From NCBI RefSeq assembly GCF_022008395.1, contig NZ_JAIRBB010000002.1:124001-188000 (forward strand): a DNA stretch of 64,000 nt, in the 5' to 3' direction. Shown piece by piece: positions 45,638-54,604 of the stretch. The position numbers and the translations under genes were made by a program. The notes under the pieces were generated by a model, which did not search any database, was not told where the DNA came from, and saw only the letters and a program-made list of their open reading frames with translations. Each line of letters opens with the position of its first letter. Position 1 is the stretch's first letter. This stretch comes from Aequorivita xiaoshiensis (GTDB taxonomy: Bacteria > Bacteroidota > Bacteroidia > Flavobacteriales > Flavobacteriaceae).

Positions 45638-46555
45638 ATGGCCTTACTACTACAATCACCTACTGAAACAATAAAGCTTTCACTTCAACAATATTACGAG
45701 GAATTTCTAAGAATTTTACCTCGCATTGCACTGGCCATTTTAGTTATAATCCTTGGTGTTTTACTTTCTCAAATGTTAACCAGTTTCTATAAAAGACGTT
45801 TTCAGCAAAAATCTGAAGATCCTTTAATGTCGAAATTTTTGGCACAAGCGGTGAAAGTAATTTTAATTATTATAACTATAATGCTTGCTCTTCGAGTGGC
45901 TGGATTAGATGACATCGCCACGGGTTTATTAACTGCTGTAGGTGGAGGAGCAATTATTTTAGGCTTTGCATTTCAAGACATTGGTAAAAATTTTTTAGCC
46001 GGAATTATTCTAGCTTTTAACAGGCCGTTTAATATTAATGACACCATAAAGGTTGATGATATTTTCGGAAAAGTAAAGGAGTTGAGTTTTAGATATTCAC
46101 ATATAAAAACTTTTGATGGACGTGATATTTATATCCCCAATAGTGACGTGTTAACCAAACCAGTTGAAAATTATACAGCAGATGGTTTCTATAGAGTCGA
46201 TTTTACAGTAGGTTTGGGGTATGAAGATGATATTGATGCTGCCAAAAAAGTAATCCAAGATGTTTTAGACAACAACGAAGAAATTGTCCGCGATGGTGAG
46301 CACGAAAATTTTGTTATCGAAGATGAGTTGGCCGCAAGCACTGTAAACTTGAAAGTATTCTTTTGGGTAGATACTGTTGATTATAGAAGGGCCTCAAGAA
46401 TATTACGTGGGATGATAATTAAAGAAGTAAAAGTTGCCCTTGCCGATAGGGACTTCAATTTACCTTCAGATGTTGTTGAACTAAAACTATATAAAAACAG
46501 TCCGGAAATTCCTTTTAAATTGAATAGAGGGGAGGAGGGTAAAACAGCTAATTAA
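45638..46555 (+). CDS. MscS-family mechanosensitive channel, small type
   Basis: 305 residues. Two membrane helices (about 28-48 and 72-92) precede the pore helix TGLLTAVGGGAIILGFAFQDIGKNFLAGIILAF. The MscS beta domain follows, with FGKVKELSFRYSHIKTFDGRDIYIPNSDVLTKPVENYT. It diverges from the DUF3817-MscS unit over an 86-base gap that has a near -7 box TATCTTTA. It converges with the dipeptidase gene with only 10 bases between stops. Confidence 0.93.
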   Translation: MALLLQSPTETIKLSLQQYYEEFLRILPRIALAILVIILGVLLSQMLTSFYKRRFQQKSEDPLMSKFLAQAVKVILIIITIMLALRVAGLDDIATGLLTAVGGGAIILGFAFQDIGKNFLAGIILAFNRPFNINDTIKVDDIFGKVKELSFRYSHIKTFDGRDIYIPNSDVLTKPVENYTADGFYRVDFTVGLGYEDDIDAAKKVIQDVLDNNEEIVRDGEHENFVIEDELAASTVNLKVFFWVDTVDYRRASRILRGMIIKEVKVALADRDFNLPSDVVELKLYKNSPEIPFKLNRGEEGKTAN

Positions 46556-46565
46556 ACAACATTTC

Positions 46566-47171
46566 TTATTCACAAGGCAAGGGGACATTCATTGCTTTAT
46601 ATTTTCTCGTACTTCCAAAATTAAAATGCCACCATTCTGTACGAATATTTTTAAAGCCAAATTTGCGCATTCCTTCAAAAAGAAGCTTTCGATTTGCAAG
46701 CACTTCTTTGGGTAAGTTATAATTGTCTATATGTGCTTCTTTTCCGAAGTAATCATAATCGCTTCCCATTTCAACATAACACCCGTCTAAGGTTTCTATA
46801 GTGATATCTACGGCAGCAGCTTTATTATGGATAGAGCCGTTTCCATAAGGGTTGCCAACATAACCAGGGCGTGGGTATTTAGACCACATAAATTTTTGAA
46901 CATCTAGTGGGCGATAGCAATCGTAAATTTTAATCCGGTATCCTTTTTCACAAAAATATTGATTTGCTAATAGAAGGGCTTCAGCGACTTCTGGTTGTAA
47001 AAGGCATTCTGCACAATCGTAAAGTGTTTCGCCAATAAAATTATTTGGAGTGGCGTAACGGATTTCATAGTTGAATTCTGTGGAAAGATCTTTTAGATTA
47101 ACTAACTTCTCTTGTGAATTCAATTTCACTGAAAAAAAGAAGAATAAAAGTAAAATTTCTGGAAGTTTCAT
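46566..47171 (-). CDS. D-alanyl-D-alanine dipeptidase, M15 family (VanX/DdpX-like)
   Basis: 201 residues with a signal peptide (about 1-19). All metal and catalytic residues of the family are present: Arg87 (CYRP), His115 (GSIHNKAAAVD), Asp122, Glu179 and His182 (TEWWHF). It cleaves D-Ala-D-Ala in the periplasm, which may serve peptidoglycan recycling and nutrient use rather than glycopeptide resistance. No vanRS or vanHA genes are adjacent. The ATG lies 4 bases after a -7 box. Confidence 0.93.
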   Translation of the reverse strand: MKLPEILLLFFFFSVKLNSQEKLVNLKDLSTEFNYEIRYATPNNFIGETLYDCAECLLQPEVAEALLLANQYFCEKGYRIKIYDCYRPLDVQKFMWSKYPRPGYVGNPYGNGSIHNKAAAVDITIETLDGCYVEMGSDYDYFGKEAHIDNYNLPKEVLANRKLLFEGMRKFGFKNIRTEWWHFNFGSTRKYKAMNVPLPCE

Positions 47172-47175
47172 TTTT

Positions 47176-47225
47176 CAAATTTAAGTAGAAATTAATAACA
47201 ATAGAAATTGCATTTGGTAACTTTG
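47176..47225. promoter_or_regulatory. Divergent -7 boxes between the dipeptidase and the SDR gene
   Basis: On the minus strand TAAATTTG (47176-47183) ends 4 bases before the dipeptidase ATG. On the plus strand TAACTTTG (47218-47225) ends 16 bases before the SDR ATG. Both are full matches to TAnnTTTG. Confidence 0.55.
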
Positions 47226-47241
47226 AAAAAAAACAATAGAC

Positions 47242-47967
47242 ATGAATGATTTAGGAAAAAAATCCGCTCTAATTACTGGCGGTACAAAAGGAATTGGTTA
47301 CGGAATTGCCGAAGCTTTACTCAAAGAAGGCGTTAATGTAGCAATTACAGGAAGAAATTTAGAAACAGCTGAAGAGGCTGCTAAAATGCTGAATGCACAT
47401 GGAAACGACAGCGCTCAAGCCATTGGGCTACAAGCAGACGTAAGGAATTTTGAAAGTCAAAAAAAGGCAGTGGAGGCTGCAATTAAACAATTTGGAGGGT
47501 TAGATGTTGTTATTGCCAATGCTGGTTTAGGTCATTTTGGTTCTGTTGAAGATTTATCTATAGAACAATGGCAAGAAACTATTGATACTAATCTTACCGG
47601 CCCATTTTTCACTTTAAAAGCAGGGTTAGAACAATTGAAGAAAAACAAAGGTTATTATATAAGTATTTCAAGTTTGGCTGGAACTAACTTCTTTAAAGGA
47701 GGAAGTGCTTATAATGCAAGTAAATTTGGTTTAACTGGTTTTTCACAAGCAGCTATGCTTGATCTTCGCGACTATGGTATAAAAATAAGTACCATAATGC
47801 CTGGTTCTGTGTCCACGCATTTTAATGGGAATGAGCCTGATGAAAAGGATGCTTGGAAGATTCAGAAGGAAGATATTGGGAAGTTGGTAGTAGATTTATT
47901 AAAAATGAATCCGCGAACCTTACCAAGTAAAATTGAAGTGAGACCAACGACGCCTCCTAGCAAGTAA
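47242..47967 (+). CDS. Short-chain dehydrogenase/reductase
   Basis: 241 residues. The cofactor motif GGTKGIGYG lies at 13-21, ANAG at 92-95, catalytic Ser in SISS (141-144), Tyr157 and Lys161 (YNASK). The NAD(P)-dependent reductase acts on an unknown substrate. Its divergence from the dipeptidase gene does not indicate a pathway. It ends at a strong terminator. Confidence 0.93.
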   Translation: MNDLGKKSALITGGTKGIGYGIAEALLKEGVNVAITGRNLETAEEAAKMLNAHGNDSAQAIGLQADVRNFESQKKAVEAAIKQFGGLDVVIANAGLGHFGSVEDLSIEQWQETIDTNLTGPFFTLKAGLEQLKKNKGYYISISSLAGTNFFKGGSAYNASKFGLTGFSQAAMLDLRDYGIKISTIMPGSVSTHFNGNEPDEKDAWKIQKEDIGKLVVDLLKMNPRTLPSKIEVRPTTPPSK

Positions 47968-47990
47968 AAGTTATTTCAACTATTCAAATT

Positions 47991-48025
47991 AAAAAAGGCT
48001 GTTCAAAATGAACAGCCTTTTTTTT
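47991..48025. terminator. Terminator between the SDR and OmpA genes
   Basis: AAAGGCTGTTC/GAACAGCCTTT stem with a five-base loop. A runs on one side and T runs on the other make it bidirectional, serving two convergent genes. Confidence 0.9.
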
Positions 48026-48047
48026 GTATAATCTTTATATTCTAAAA

Positions 48048-48890
48048 TTAATTATTAGAAAGTAGTGCTAAGAATTTATCAAGGTTTGGTAAGATTACAA
48101 TTCTGGTTCTTCTATTTTTTGCGCGACCTTCTTTAGTATCGTTTTCGGTTAAAGGATGAAAACTACTACGACCAGCAGCAATTAGTTTGGCAGGATCTAC
48201 ACCGTACTTATCTTGTAAAATTCGAATTACAGCAGTAGAACGATCTACACTCAATTCCCAGTTGTCCTTAATATAAGCACCAGGTTTTACAGTTTGGCTA
48301 TCAGTATGACCTTCAACCATAACTTCTAACGCTGGTTCGCTATTAATAACATTAGCCAAACGCTCTAATAGGGGGTTAGCTTTTCTATTAACACGTGCAC
48401 TACCAGAACTGAATAATAGCTTATCAGAAATAGTAATCATTACTACTGTTTCATCAATATCAATTGTGATATCATCTTCTTCACCTTCACCAACTAATGA
48501 GTTGTCGAGGTTTTTCTTAAGATTGTGAGAAACAATAAGATTCATAGAATCTTTAAGTGTCTTAGCTTCGGCCAATTCTTGGGGATCTACATTGGCAAGC
48601 GCTTTTTTCATTTTTTCCTTGTCATTTTCTGAAATCACAACACCTTCAAACTGCTGTAGGCGGTTATTGTTACTGTCAGTTAATGATTGGATTTTAGAAT
48701 TGTAACTAGCAACACGCTCTTCGATTTTAGCGTATTTTGCTTCAATCTCTTCTTTTTCAAGTTGAGTTTTTGCTAATGTAGAACGCGTATCATTGTACTG
48801 ATTCTCAAGTTCTACATACTTTTTTTTCGACACGCAAGAGGTAGCAAATAATGCTCCCGCAAGCATGGTTAGTGCAATAGATTTTTTCAT
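48048..48890 (-). CDS. OmpA-family lipoprotein
   Basis: 280 residues from the ATG at 48890. The lipobox LFATSC ends at Cys19, so the protein is lipidated. A coiled coil (about 22-75) follows. The C-terminal OmpA-like domain (about 150-270) has FSSGSARVNRKANPLLERLANVI, VEGHTDSQTVKPG, DRSTAVIRILQDKYG and NRRTRIVI, which bind peptidoglycan. It probably links the outer membrane to the wall. The 11 upstream codons are not needed because the signal sequence begins at this ATG. Confidence 0.92.
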   Translation of the reverse strand: MKKSIALTMLAGALFATSCVSKKKYVELENQYNDTRSTLAKTQLEKEEIEAKYAKIEERVASYNSKIQSLTDSNNNRLQQFEGVVISENDKEKMKKALANVDPQELAEAKTLKDSMNLIVSHNLKKNLDNSLVGEGEEDDITIDIDETVVMITISDKLLFSSGSARVNRKANPLLERLANVINSEPALEVMVEGHTDSQTVKPGAYIKDNWELSVDRSTAVIRILQDKYGVDPAKLIAAGRSSFHPLTENDTKEGRAKNRRTRIVILPNLDKFLALLSNN

Positions 48891-48993
48891 TTTACTAATT
48901 TTTAATAGGTTTGTATGGGACAAATATATGTGCCAACACTACAAATAATTAGTTAATAAGTGCTATTGTTTTGTTAAAGAGGTATTAAAGGAT

Positions 48994-49122
48994 TTATAGT
49001 ACGAATCCTATAAGCCAGTAAAGTATAATAAATACTATAATCGTACCAATACAACCGCACTTACCTCCACCTATTTTTTTAGCTCCCCAACCGGCAGCTA
49101 ATATTCTAAGTAATTTTTTCAT
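48994..49122 (-). CDS. 42-residue membrane protein with GGG-KCGC motif
   Basis: 42 codons starting MKKLLRILAAGWGAKKIGG; it continues with GKCGCIGTIIVFIILYWLIGFVL to the stop. A basic N-terminus, a Gly/Cys-rich linker (KCGC) and one C-terminal membrane helix are clear. It lies between the OmpA gene and an MscS gene on the same strand, 27 bases before the MscS stop side. The composition and the clean start and stop argue for a real gene, but I do not recognise the family. Confidence 0.6.
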   Translation of the reverse strand: MKKLLRILAAGWGAKKIGGGKCGCIGTIIVFIILYWLIGFVL

Positions 49123-49149
49123 AACGTTTTATTTGTGTTTGGTTAATTT

Positions 49150-50043
49150 TTATTCTTCTTTTTTAGTTGTCATTTGTAATTTATTCTTTCCAAAATCCAA
49201 TGTTCGAATAGGGAAAGGGATGTTTATTCCAGCCTCATCAAAGTTTTTCTTGATTAGCTTAATGGCTTTGTGTTTAGCAGCTAAAACTGGTTTTGGGCTT
49301 TGACTGTTAATCCAAAATCGTGTGATAAAATTAATTGAACTATCCCCAAATTCACTAAAGAAGAATTCCACTTCTTCATTGTTATTTTGTTTAAAATTAT
49401 CTGAAATAATTTTGATAACCAATTCTTCTACTTTTTCTAAATCGTCTTCATAACCCACCCCACATCCAACAGTAATTCGTGTTCTTTTAGTCCATGAGTG
49501 ATTTATAAATATATGTTCGATAAATATTTTATTTGGAACAATAAGGTAATCGTTATCCGTTTGTCTAAGTGTTACGTTTCTCAAATCTATTTCTTCTACA
49601 AAACCACTGTGATCCTGAGTTTCCACAAAATCGCCTATCCTTACTTTGGGTTGAAAAGACAGCATAAATCCTGATACAGTATTGCTTAAGGTGCCTTGTA
49701 ATGCAAAACCTATAGCCAATCCCATTACACCGGCACCAGCTAGTATTGAGGTGAGCATTTTGTCGAGTTGCAGAACGCTAAGCGCTATAAAAAAACCAAT
49801 TATTAATACTATGGCATAAATTGATTTTGATAAAACTTGTTTAATTGATTCATCACTCATTTTCTTAAAAAGAACATTGTGTGCAAATTTCTTAACCCCT
49901 TTGGCAATAAAATAAAATACTACCATTACCAATATAGCTATCGCCATATTGGGCAGTTTTAAAATAATCGCATCCAACCAACCATCGAGTTTATCCCATA
50001 AGTTTGAAATTGAATCAGTAATTGAAAAGTTTTGAAGTGCCAT
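49150..50043 (-). CDS. MscS-family mechanosensitive channel, third copy
   Basis: 297 residues from the ATG at 50043. The 25 additional upstream codons overlap the permease gene and are rejected. Three membrane helices precede the pore helix SILAGAGVMGLAIGFALQGTLSNTVSGFMLSF. The beta domain has VRIGDFVETQDHSGFVEEIDLRNVTLRQTDNDYLIVPNKIFI. The C-terminal tail is basic (FGKNKLQMTTKKEE). It begins 10 bases after the permease stop, so the two genes are likely co-transcribed. Confidence 0.93.
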   Translation of the reverse strand: MALQNFSITDSISNLWDKLDGWLDAIILKLPNMAIAILVMVVFYFIAKGVKKFAHNVLFKKMSDESIKQVLSKSIYAIVLIIGFFIALSVLQLDKMLTSILAGAGVMGLAIGFALQGTLSNTVSGFMLSFQPKVRIGDFVETQDHSGFVEEIDLRNVTLRQTDNDYLIVPNKIFIEHIFINHSWTKRTRITVGCGVGYEDDLEKVEELVIKIISDNFKQNNNEEVEFFFSEFGDSSINFITRFWINSQSPKPVLAAKHKAIKLIKKNFDEAGINIPFPIRTLDFGKNKLQMTTKKEE

Positions 50044-50053
50044 ATATTTTGTT

Positions 50054-51880
50054 TTATAACAATGATGAAAGCATAAATGTACCAAATATCCATAAAATGA
50101 TAGACAAAATACCCCCAATTATAATGAAATGCTTGAATTTATAAATGCCCATACCGTATATTAAAGTATTTGTTTGGTAGCCCATTGGAGTAAAAAAACT
50201 GAAGTTAGCTCCAAATAAAACCGATAGTATGAAGGGCTTTAAAGACAAATCTAATCCAACTCCTACCGCTATGGCTATAGGTGTCATAATTATTGCCGTA
50301 GCATTGTTGCTAATGGCACTACTCATCAACATTGTGATTAAGAAAATGAGGCCTATAACTATTAAGTTGGACTGTCCACTTAAAACTGTAAGCAATTGAT
50401 CGGAAAGCCACTTGTCTGCACCTGTATTATTCATTGCGATACCGAGGGGAATCATTCCTGCAAGTAAAAAGATTACCTGCCAATTTATTCGATGATAAAC
50501 ATCGTTTAAATTCAGACAACGGGTTAAAAGCATTAAACAAACACCGGTGATGGCACTAATTAAAATTGGTAAAACTCCACTAGCTGCTAAACCAATTACT
50601 AGTAGTAAGATAAGAAATGAAATGTTTCTCTTTCGAATATCTACTGTTGGTTTGGTTTTATGTTCTTTTAAAACTGCAACATTCTCCAAATCGTAAAGTA
50701 TGCTCATTTCATTTTTTGGAATTTCAACCAAAAGTCTGTCACCAGGTTTTAAAGTAATTTGCTCGATATTCTTACGGATTAATCTTTCCTTGGTATTTCT
50801 AATATTTCTTCGCTTTTTTATAGCAATAGGGAGTGCACTATTAAAGGTTTGTTTTCTTAACTGTTTTAATGTTTTACCTATTAGAACAGAACCAGGCAGA
50901 ATTAAAAGTTCTACAAAAGTCCATTCCTTCGAAATTTTACTTGTTTCTTTATCTTTTTCTCTGTCGGTATGTTCGTTATCTCCTTTATCCTCTTCATCTT
51001 TATGAATACTTAAACCTTCAGCATTTTTAAGTTCAGTAAGATTTTTTAAATCACACATTAAAACTAATCTATCACCTTCCTTTAAGGATATATATCTGCC
51101 AGGTGCATTAATGGTTTGTTTTCCTCTTCTTAATTTTAATATTGAAATTTCTGGATTTGAATATAAAAAAGTGTCTTCTATATTCTTGTCTAATAATTTA
51201 GATTCTTCAGTTATAGTTACAGTTGTTACATAATCGTCCAATTCATATGCTTCTTGCAAACTTTCTTTAGAGTCGGAGGGAAGCCAGCGTGAACCTATAG
51301 TTATTACGATAATTCCTAAAATTAAAAAAATAAATCCGAAAAATGAGAATTCAAAAAAGCTAAAGCGCTCGGCTCCTAAATCCTTTGCAATAGCGTTTAC
51401 TATAAGGTTTGTTGAAGTCCCCATAAGTGTACAGCTACCACCTAAAATACCTGCAAATGATATAGGTAAAAGTAACTTGGCCTTTGGAAGGTTAAAGCGC
51501 TTAGCTAATTCTGAAATAATTTTAATAAATACAATTACTACTGCGGTTGTATTTATAAATGCAGATATCCCACCAGTAATAAGCATAAATACGGGGAGTA
51601 ATAGAAAGAGTGGGAGTATGTGTAAATTTTTAAGAAAACGCGCTAGAGTTGCAATTACGCCGTTGTCTTCAAGGGCTAAAGCGATAATCATTAAGGAGAG
51701 CACTGTAATAGTTGCGGGGTTAGAAAAGCCCGAAATTGCCTCTTCTGGTTGTACTAATCCGGTAAGTGCTAATGTGGCTATTACCAACATCGCAATTTTA
51801 TCTACTGAAAAAACTTCAAAGGCAAAAAGGATAATGGTAATTAACAGAATAGAAAAAACGAGTATTATTTCTGTTGTCAT
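50054..51880 (-). CDS. SLC13/DASS-type permease with two RCK_C domains
   Basis: 608 residues. N- and C-terminal membrane halves (about 1-200 and 420-608) surround a cytoplasmic middle that has two TrkA-C/RCK_C modules. These begin near YVTTVTITEESKLLDKNIED and WTFVELLILPGSVLIGKTLKQLR and are linked by a highly charged stretch of about 20 residues. The C-terminal half contains MSSAISNNATAIIMTPIAIAVG. These carriers move dicarboxylates, sulfate or similar anions with sodium. The substrate is not predicted. An MscS gene follows 10 bases later. Confidence 0.9.
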   Translation of the reverse strand: MTTEIILVFSILLITIILFAFEVFSVDKIAMLVIATLALTGLVQPEEAISGFSNPATITVLSLMIIALALEDNGVIATLARFLKNLHILPLFLLLPVFMLITGGISAFINTTAVVIVFIKIISELAKRFNLPKAKLLLPISFAGILGGSCTLMGTSTNLIVNAIAKDLGAERFSFFEFSFFGFIFLILGIIVITIGSRWLPSDSKESLQEAYELDDYVTTVTITEESKLLDKNIEDTFLYSNPEISILKLRRGKQTINAPGRYISLKEGDRLVLMCDLKNLTELKNAEGLSIHKDEEDKGDNEHTDREKDKETSKISKEWTFVELLILPGSVLIGKTLKQLRKQTFNSALPIAIKKRRNIRNTKERLIRKNIEQITLKPGDRLLVEIPKNEMSILYDLENVAVLKEHKTKPTVDIRKRNISFLILLLVIGLAASGVLPILISAITGVCLMLLTRCLNLNDVYHRINWQVIFLLAGMIPLGIAMNNTGADKWLSDQLLTVLSGQSNLIVIGLIFLITMLMSSAISNNATAIIMTPIAIAVGVGLDLSLKPFILSVLFGANFSFFTPMGYQTNTLIYGMGIYKFKHFIIIGGILSIILWIFGTFMLSSLL

Positions 51881-51977
51881 AAGACTTTTGTTATCGTTAT
51901 AAAGATAACCTCAGAAACAATACTCGTTCTTTAGAAAATGTTAAAAATATTAGAGAACCAATATTTTTAAAGATTTT

Positions 51978-52844
51978 TTAGCCTAAATACTTTTTCAAGA
52001 TGTGGCTTTTAGAAGTCTGACGCAAACGACGAATCGCTTTTTCACGAATTTGACGTACACGCTCACGACTTAAATCGAAAGTATCACCAATTTCTTGAAG
52101 TGTCATAGGTGGTTGCCCACAAAGACCAAAATTTAATTTAACAACATCCGCTTCACGTGGAGCTAAAGTGTCTAATGCGCGATTAATTTCAATACGAAGT
52201 GATTCGTGCATTAAATCTTTATCAGGATTAGGACTTTCTCCAGAACTCAATACATCATAAAGGTTGTTGTCATTCTCTCCTTCCTGAAATGGTGCATCCA
52301 TCGATAAGCTTCGCGTTGAGTTTTTCAAAGAACTCTTTACTTTACTTTCACTAAAGTCTAATTCTTTTGCAATTTCAGCCGCAGTAGGTACTCTTTCAAA
52401 CTTTTGCTCTAGGTGAATAGAGGCTTTTTTAATTTTATTGATATCACCAATCTTGTTAAGTGGAAGTCTTACAACTCGCGACTGCTCCGCAATTGCTTGT
52501 AGAATTGCTTGTCTAATCCACCAAACGGCATACGAGATAAATTTGAAACCTCTCGTTTCATCAAATCTTTTAGCAGCTTTCACCAAACCAACGTTTCCTT
52601 CGTTAATAAGATCTGGAAGACTTAAACCTTGGTTTTGATACTGTTTTGCCACAGAAATAACAAATCGTAAATTCGCACGACTCAATTTATTAAGTGCGGC
52701 TTGATCACCTTCACGAATTCGTTGTGCCAACTCAACCTCCTCTTCGGCGGTTATTAAATCTATCTTACTAACATCCTGTAAATAACTGTTTAAAGATTTG
52801 GTTTCTCTGTTGGTAACCTGCTTCGTGATCTTAAGTTGTCTCAT
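51978..52844 (-). CDS. rpoD: RNA polymerase primary sigma factor (RpoD/SigA group)
   Basis: 288 residues from the ATG at 52844. The short N-terminus lacks region 1.1, as in Bacteroidota. Region 1.2 is [27 protein letters not shown], and region 2 includes [39 protein letters not shown]. Region 3 follows, and region 4 ends with [30 protein letters not shown]. It is the housekeeping sigma that reads TAnnTTTG. An AGGAG lies seven bases before the ATG, an unusually clear Shine-Dalgarno for this phylum. Confidence 0.96.
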   Translation of the reverse strand: MRQLKITKQVTNRETKSLNSYLQDVSKIDLITAEEEVELAQRIREGDQAALNKLSRANLRFVISVAKQYQNQGLSLPDLINEGNVGLVKAAKRFDETRGFKFISYAVWWIRQAILQAIAEQSRVVRLPLNKIGDINKIKKASIHLEQKFERVPTAAEIAKELDFSESKVKSSLKNSTRSLSMDAPFQEGENDNNLYDVLSSGESPNPDKDLMHESLRIEINRALDTLAPREADVVKLNFGLCGQPPMTLQEIGDTFDLSRERVRQIREKAIRRLRQTSKSHILKKYLG

Positions 52845-52966
52845 ATATTCTCCTGTTTTTAATAATAACACGGCATAGTAAGACATTTTTGGGGATTTTC
52901 CAAATAGTTAACATAAGTTGTTAAAATTTGATGGTGTGATTTTTAATGTTTATCTTAATAAAAATT

Positions 52967-53173
52967 ATGAATATGAAAGATATCTTAATCCCTATAACTG
53001 CCTTGTTGTTTACCTCAATTGCTTGGGCACAAAAGCCCACAGAGGTCCCAAAACCAAGTGATTACCCAATAGACTTATCTAATACAGCCGACTTGATAAT
53101 ATATATAATTATTCCAATCGTGTTTGTGGTATTAATTCTTTGGTGGAGAAAAAGGCAAAAACATAATAAATAA
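52967..53173 (+). CDS. Small exported membrane protein, unknown
   Basis: About 68 residues from the ATG at 52967 (another ATG is at 52973). A signal peptide (IPITALLFTSIAWAQ), a polar linker rich in Pro and Lys, and a C-terminal membrane helix followed by RKRQKHNK are visible. The topology would be a short periplasmic stretch with an anchor. No family is recognised. Confidence 0.55.
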   Translation: MNMKDILIPITALLFTSIAWAQKPTEVPKPSDYPIDLSNTADLIIYIIIPIVFVVLILWWRKRQKHNK

Positions 53174-53191
53174 AATTTTACAATTTATTTC

Positions 53192-53219
53192 TTGTTTATC
53201 AAATAGCACACTAAATTTG
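53192..53219 (+). promoter_or_regulatory. Promoter upstream of the 53258 gene
   Basis: TTG (53192-53194) and TAAATTTG (53212-53219) are separated by 17 bases, a full -33/-7 pair. The ATG is 38 bases downstream. Confidence 0.65.
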
Positions 53220-53257
53220 GTGTAGTTGTTGTTATAGGATAAGAAATTTTATATGCT

Positions 53258-53914
53258 ATGTTAAAGAAATTTTTATTCATCGGTTTAATTCTGTTTCACG
53301 GGGTTTTGTTTGCACAAATTGAATTCCCGAATAACAATAATGTTCGTTTTGAATCGTCGCAATCAACAATAGATAATCCAACAGGATTTGAAATACCAGC
53401 TGTAAAAACACCATCCCTTACTAAGAAGAATAAGGCTAATACTTTTAGCAATTCTGATTTAGGTAAAGAAAAAGAAAAGCAAATCGATATGCAAAATGGG
53501 GATGGGCTAATAGACTACACTGGTACAAACAAAGCACCGAAGTATTTTACTAAAGACAAAGAAGCTAAACCAGAATACGGAAAGGATCAGTATTTAGGTG
53601 ATTTTAAAACAACAGCAAAAAAGGCTACTATTATGTATCGCGATCACGAGTTTGTGGACGGAGATATGATTAGAGTATGGGTTAACGGACAAATTGAAAT
53701 TGCTCACGTAAGATTGGAAGGAAGCTTTAAGGGCTTTGATCTTCCGCTTGAGGATGGTTTTAATAAAATTGATTTTGAAGCTTTAAACCAGGGTTCTTCA
53801 GGTCCGAATACGGCACAAGTTAATGTTTACGATGAAATTGGAAACCTATTAGCTTCTTACGAATGGAATTTGCTAACAGGAAATAAAGCCACTACAATTA
53901 TTGTGAAGCAATAA
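53258..53914 (+). CDS. Conserved secreted protein, unknown
   Basis: 218 residues with a signal peptide (about 1-19, LFIGLILFHGVLFAQ). The middle has low-complexity polar stretches; residues about 115-218 look like a beta-sandwich domain (ATIMYRDHEFVDGDMIRVWVNGQIEIAHV, DGFNKIDFEALNQGSSGPNTAQVNVYDEIGN). It is likely periplasmic or surface exposed. The function is not known. It has its own promoter and precedes a universal stress protein gene. Confidence 0.65.
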   Translation: MLKKFLFIGLILFHGVLFAQIEFPNNNNVRFESSQSTIDNPTGFEIPAVKTPSLTKKNKANTFSNSDLGKEKEKQIDMQNGDGLIDYTGTNKAPKYFTKDKEAKPEYGKDQYLGDFKTTAKKATIMYRDHEFVDGDMIRVWVNGQIEIAHVRLEGSFKGFDLPLEDGFNKIDFEALNQGSSGPNTAQVNVYDEIGNLLASYEWNLLTGNKATTIIVKQ

Positions 53915-54019
53915 TTTATATCGAATAGTCTTAAAACATCCATATTTAAAAGAATTATTGTCGATTAATGCGAGTTTATTCAGCATTGTATTTTAACTTT
54001 ACAAGAAATACTATCCGCT

Positions 54020-54478
54020 ATGAAAAAAGTAATAATTACAGTTGATTATAACCCTAATTCTGAAAAAGTTGTAAATAAGGGATACGAGCTAGCAAAAATG
54101 ATGAATGCTGAAGTTTGTTTGCTTCATGTACTTTCGGAAATGCGTTATTATGGAATAGAATATCAACCATTTATGGGATATGAAGGATATGCTTTTCCTG
54201 TAGATTACAACATACAAGAAGAATTTGTAAAGGTTGCTGAAGATTATCTTCAACAAGCAAAGAGGCATATAGGAGGCGAAAATATTTCAACAAAACTAGT
54301 AGAAGGAGATACCGCAAATGAGATTTTAAAATATTCGAACGAATGGGGTGCAGACTTAATTGTTATGGGAACGCATAGCCACGGTACATTAGAAAGAATT
54401 TTCCTCGGGACAGTGGCATCCAGTGTACTTGAAAAAACTAAAGTTCCAGTATACCTTGTTCCTACCGGAGAAAAGTAG
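54020..54478 (+). CDS. Universal stress protein
   Basis: 152 residues, a single UspA domain. The ATP-binding motif G-2x-G-9x-G-S/T appears as MGTHSHGTLERIFLGTVASSV near residues 117-137. The N-terminal VIITVDYNPNSEKVVNKGYELAKMMNAEVCLLHVL is a Usp start. It is probably a small stress-responsive ATP-binding dimer. Confidence 0.92.
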   Translation: MKKVIITVDYNPNSEKVVNKGYELAKMMNAEVCLLHVLSEMRYYGIEYQPFMGYEGYAFPVDYNIQEEFVKVAEDYLQQAKRHIGGENISTKLVEGDTANEILKYSNEWGADLIVMGTHSHGTLERIFLGTVASSVLEKTKVPVYLVPTGEK

Positions 54479-54555
54479 GAGGAAAGTAGATGTATATATA
54501 AGAAATGGTTTTTTATTAAAACAAATTGGATTTCTTATTATTTATACAATCTAGT

Positions 54556-54584
54556 TTTGAAGCGTTTAAATAAAGTTATCTTTG
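54556..54584 (+). promoter_or_regulatory. Promoter of the DUF1456 gene
   Basis: TTTG (54556-54559) and TATCTTTG (54577-54584) are separated by 17 bases. The ATG is 20 bases downstream. Confidence 0.65.
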
Positions 54585-54604
54585 AAAAAATTCAATCTTG
54601 ATTT

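Noticed and set aside
50044-50118. 25 extra N-terminal codons of the third MscS gene
   Set aside because: They overlap the end of the permease gene and lack conserved character; ATG 50043 gives the usual MscS start.
50700-51005. 101-residue plus-strand frame inside the permease gene
   Set aside because: It is the reverse of the charged linker; Ser/Leu-rich and without a start signal.
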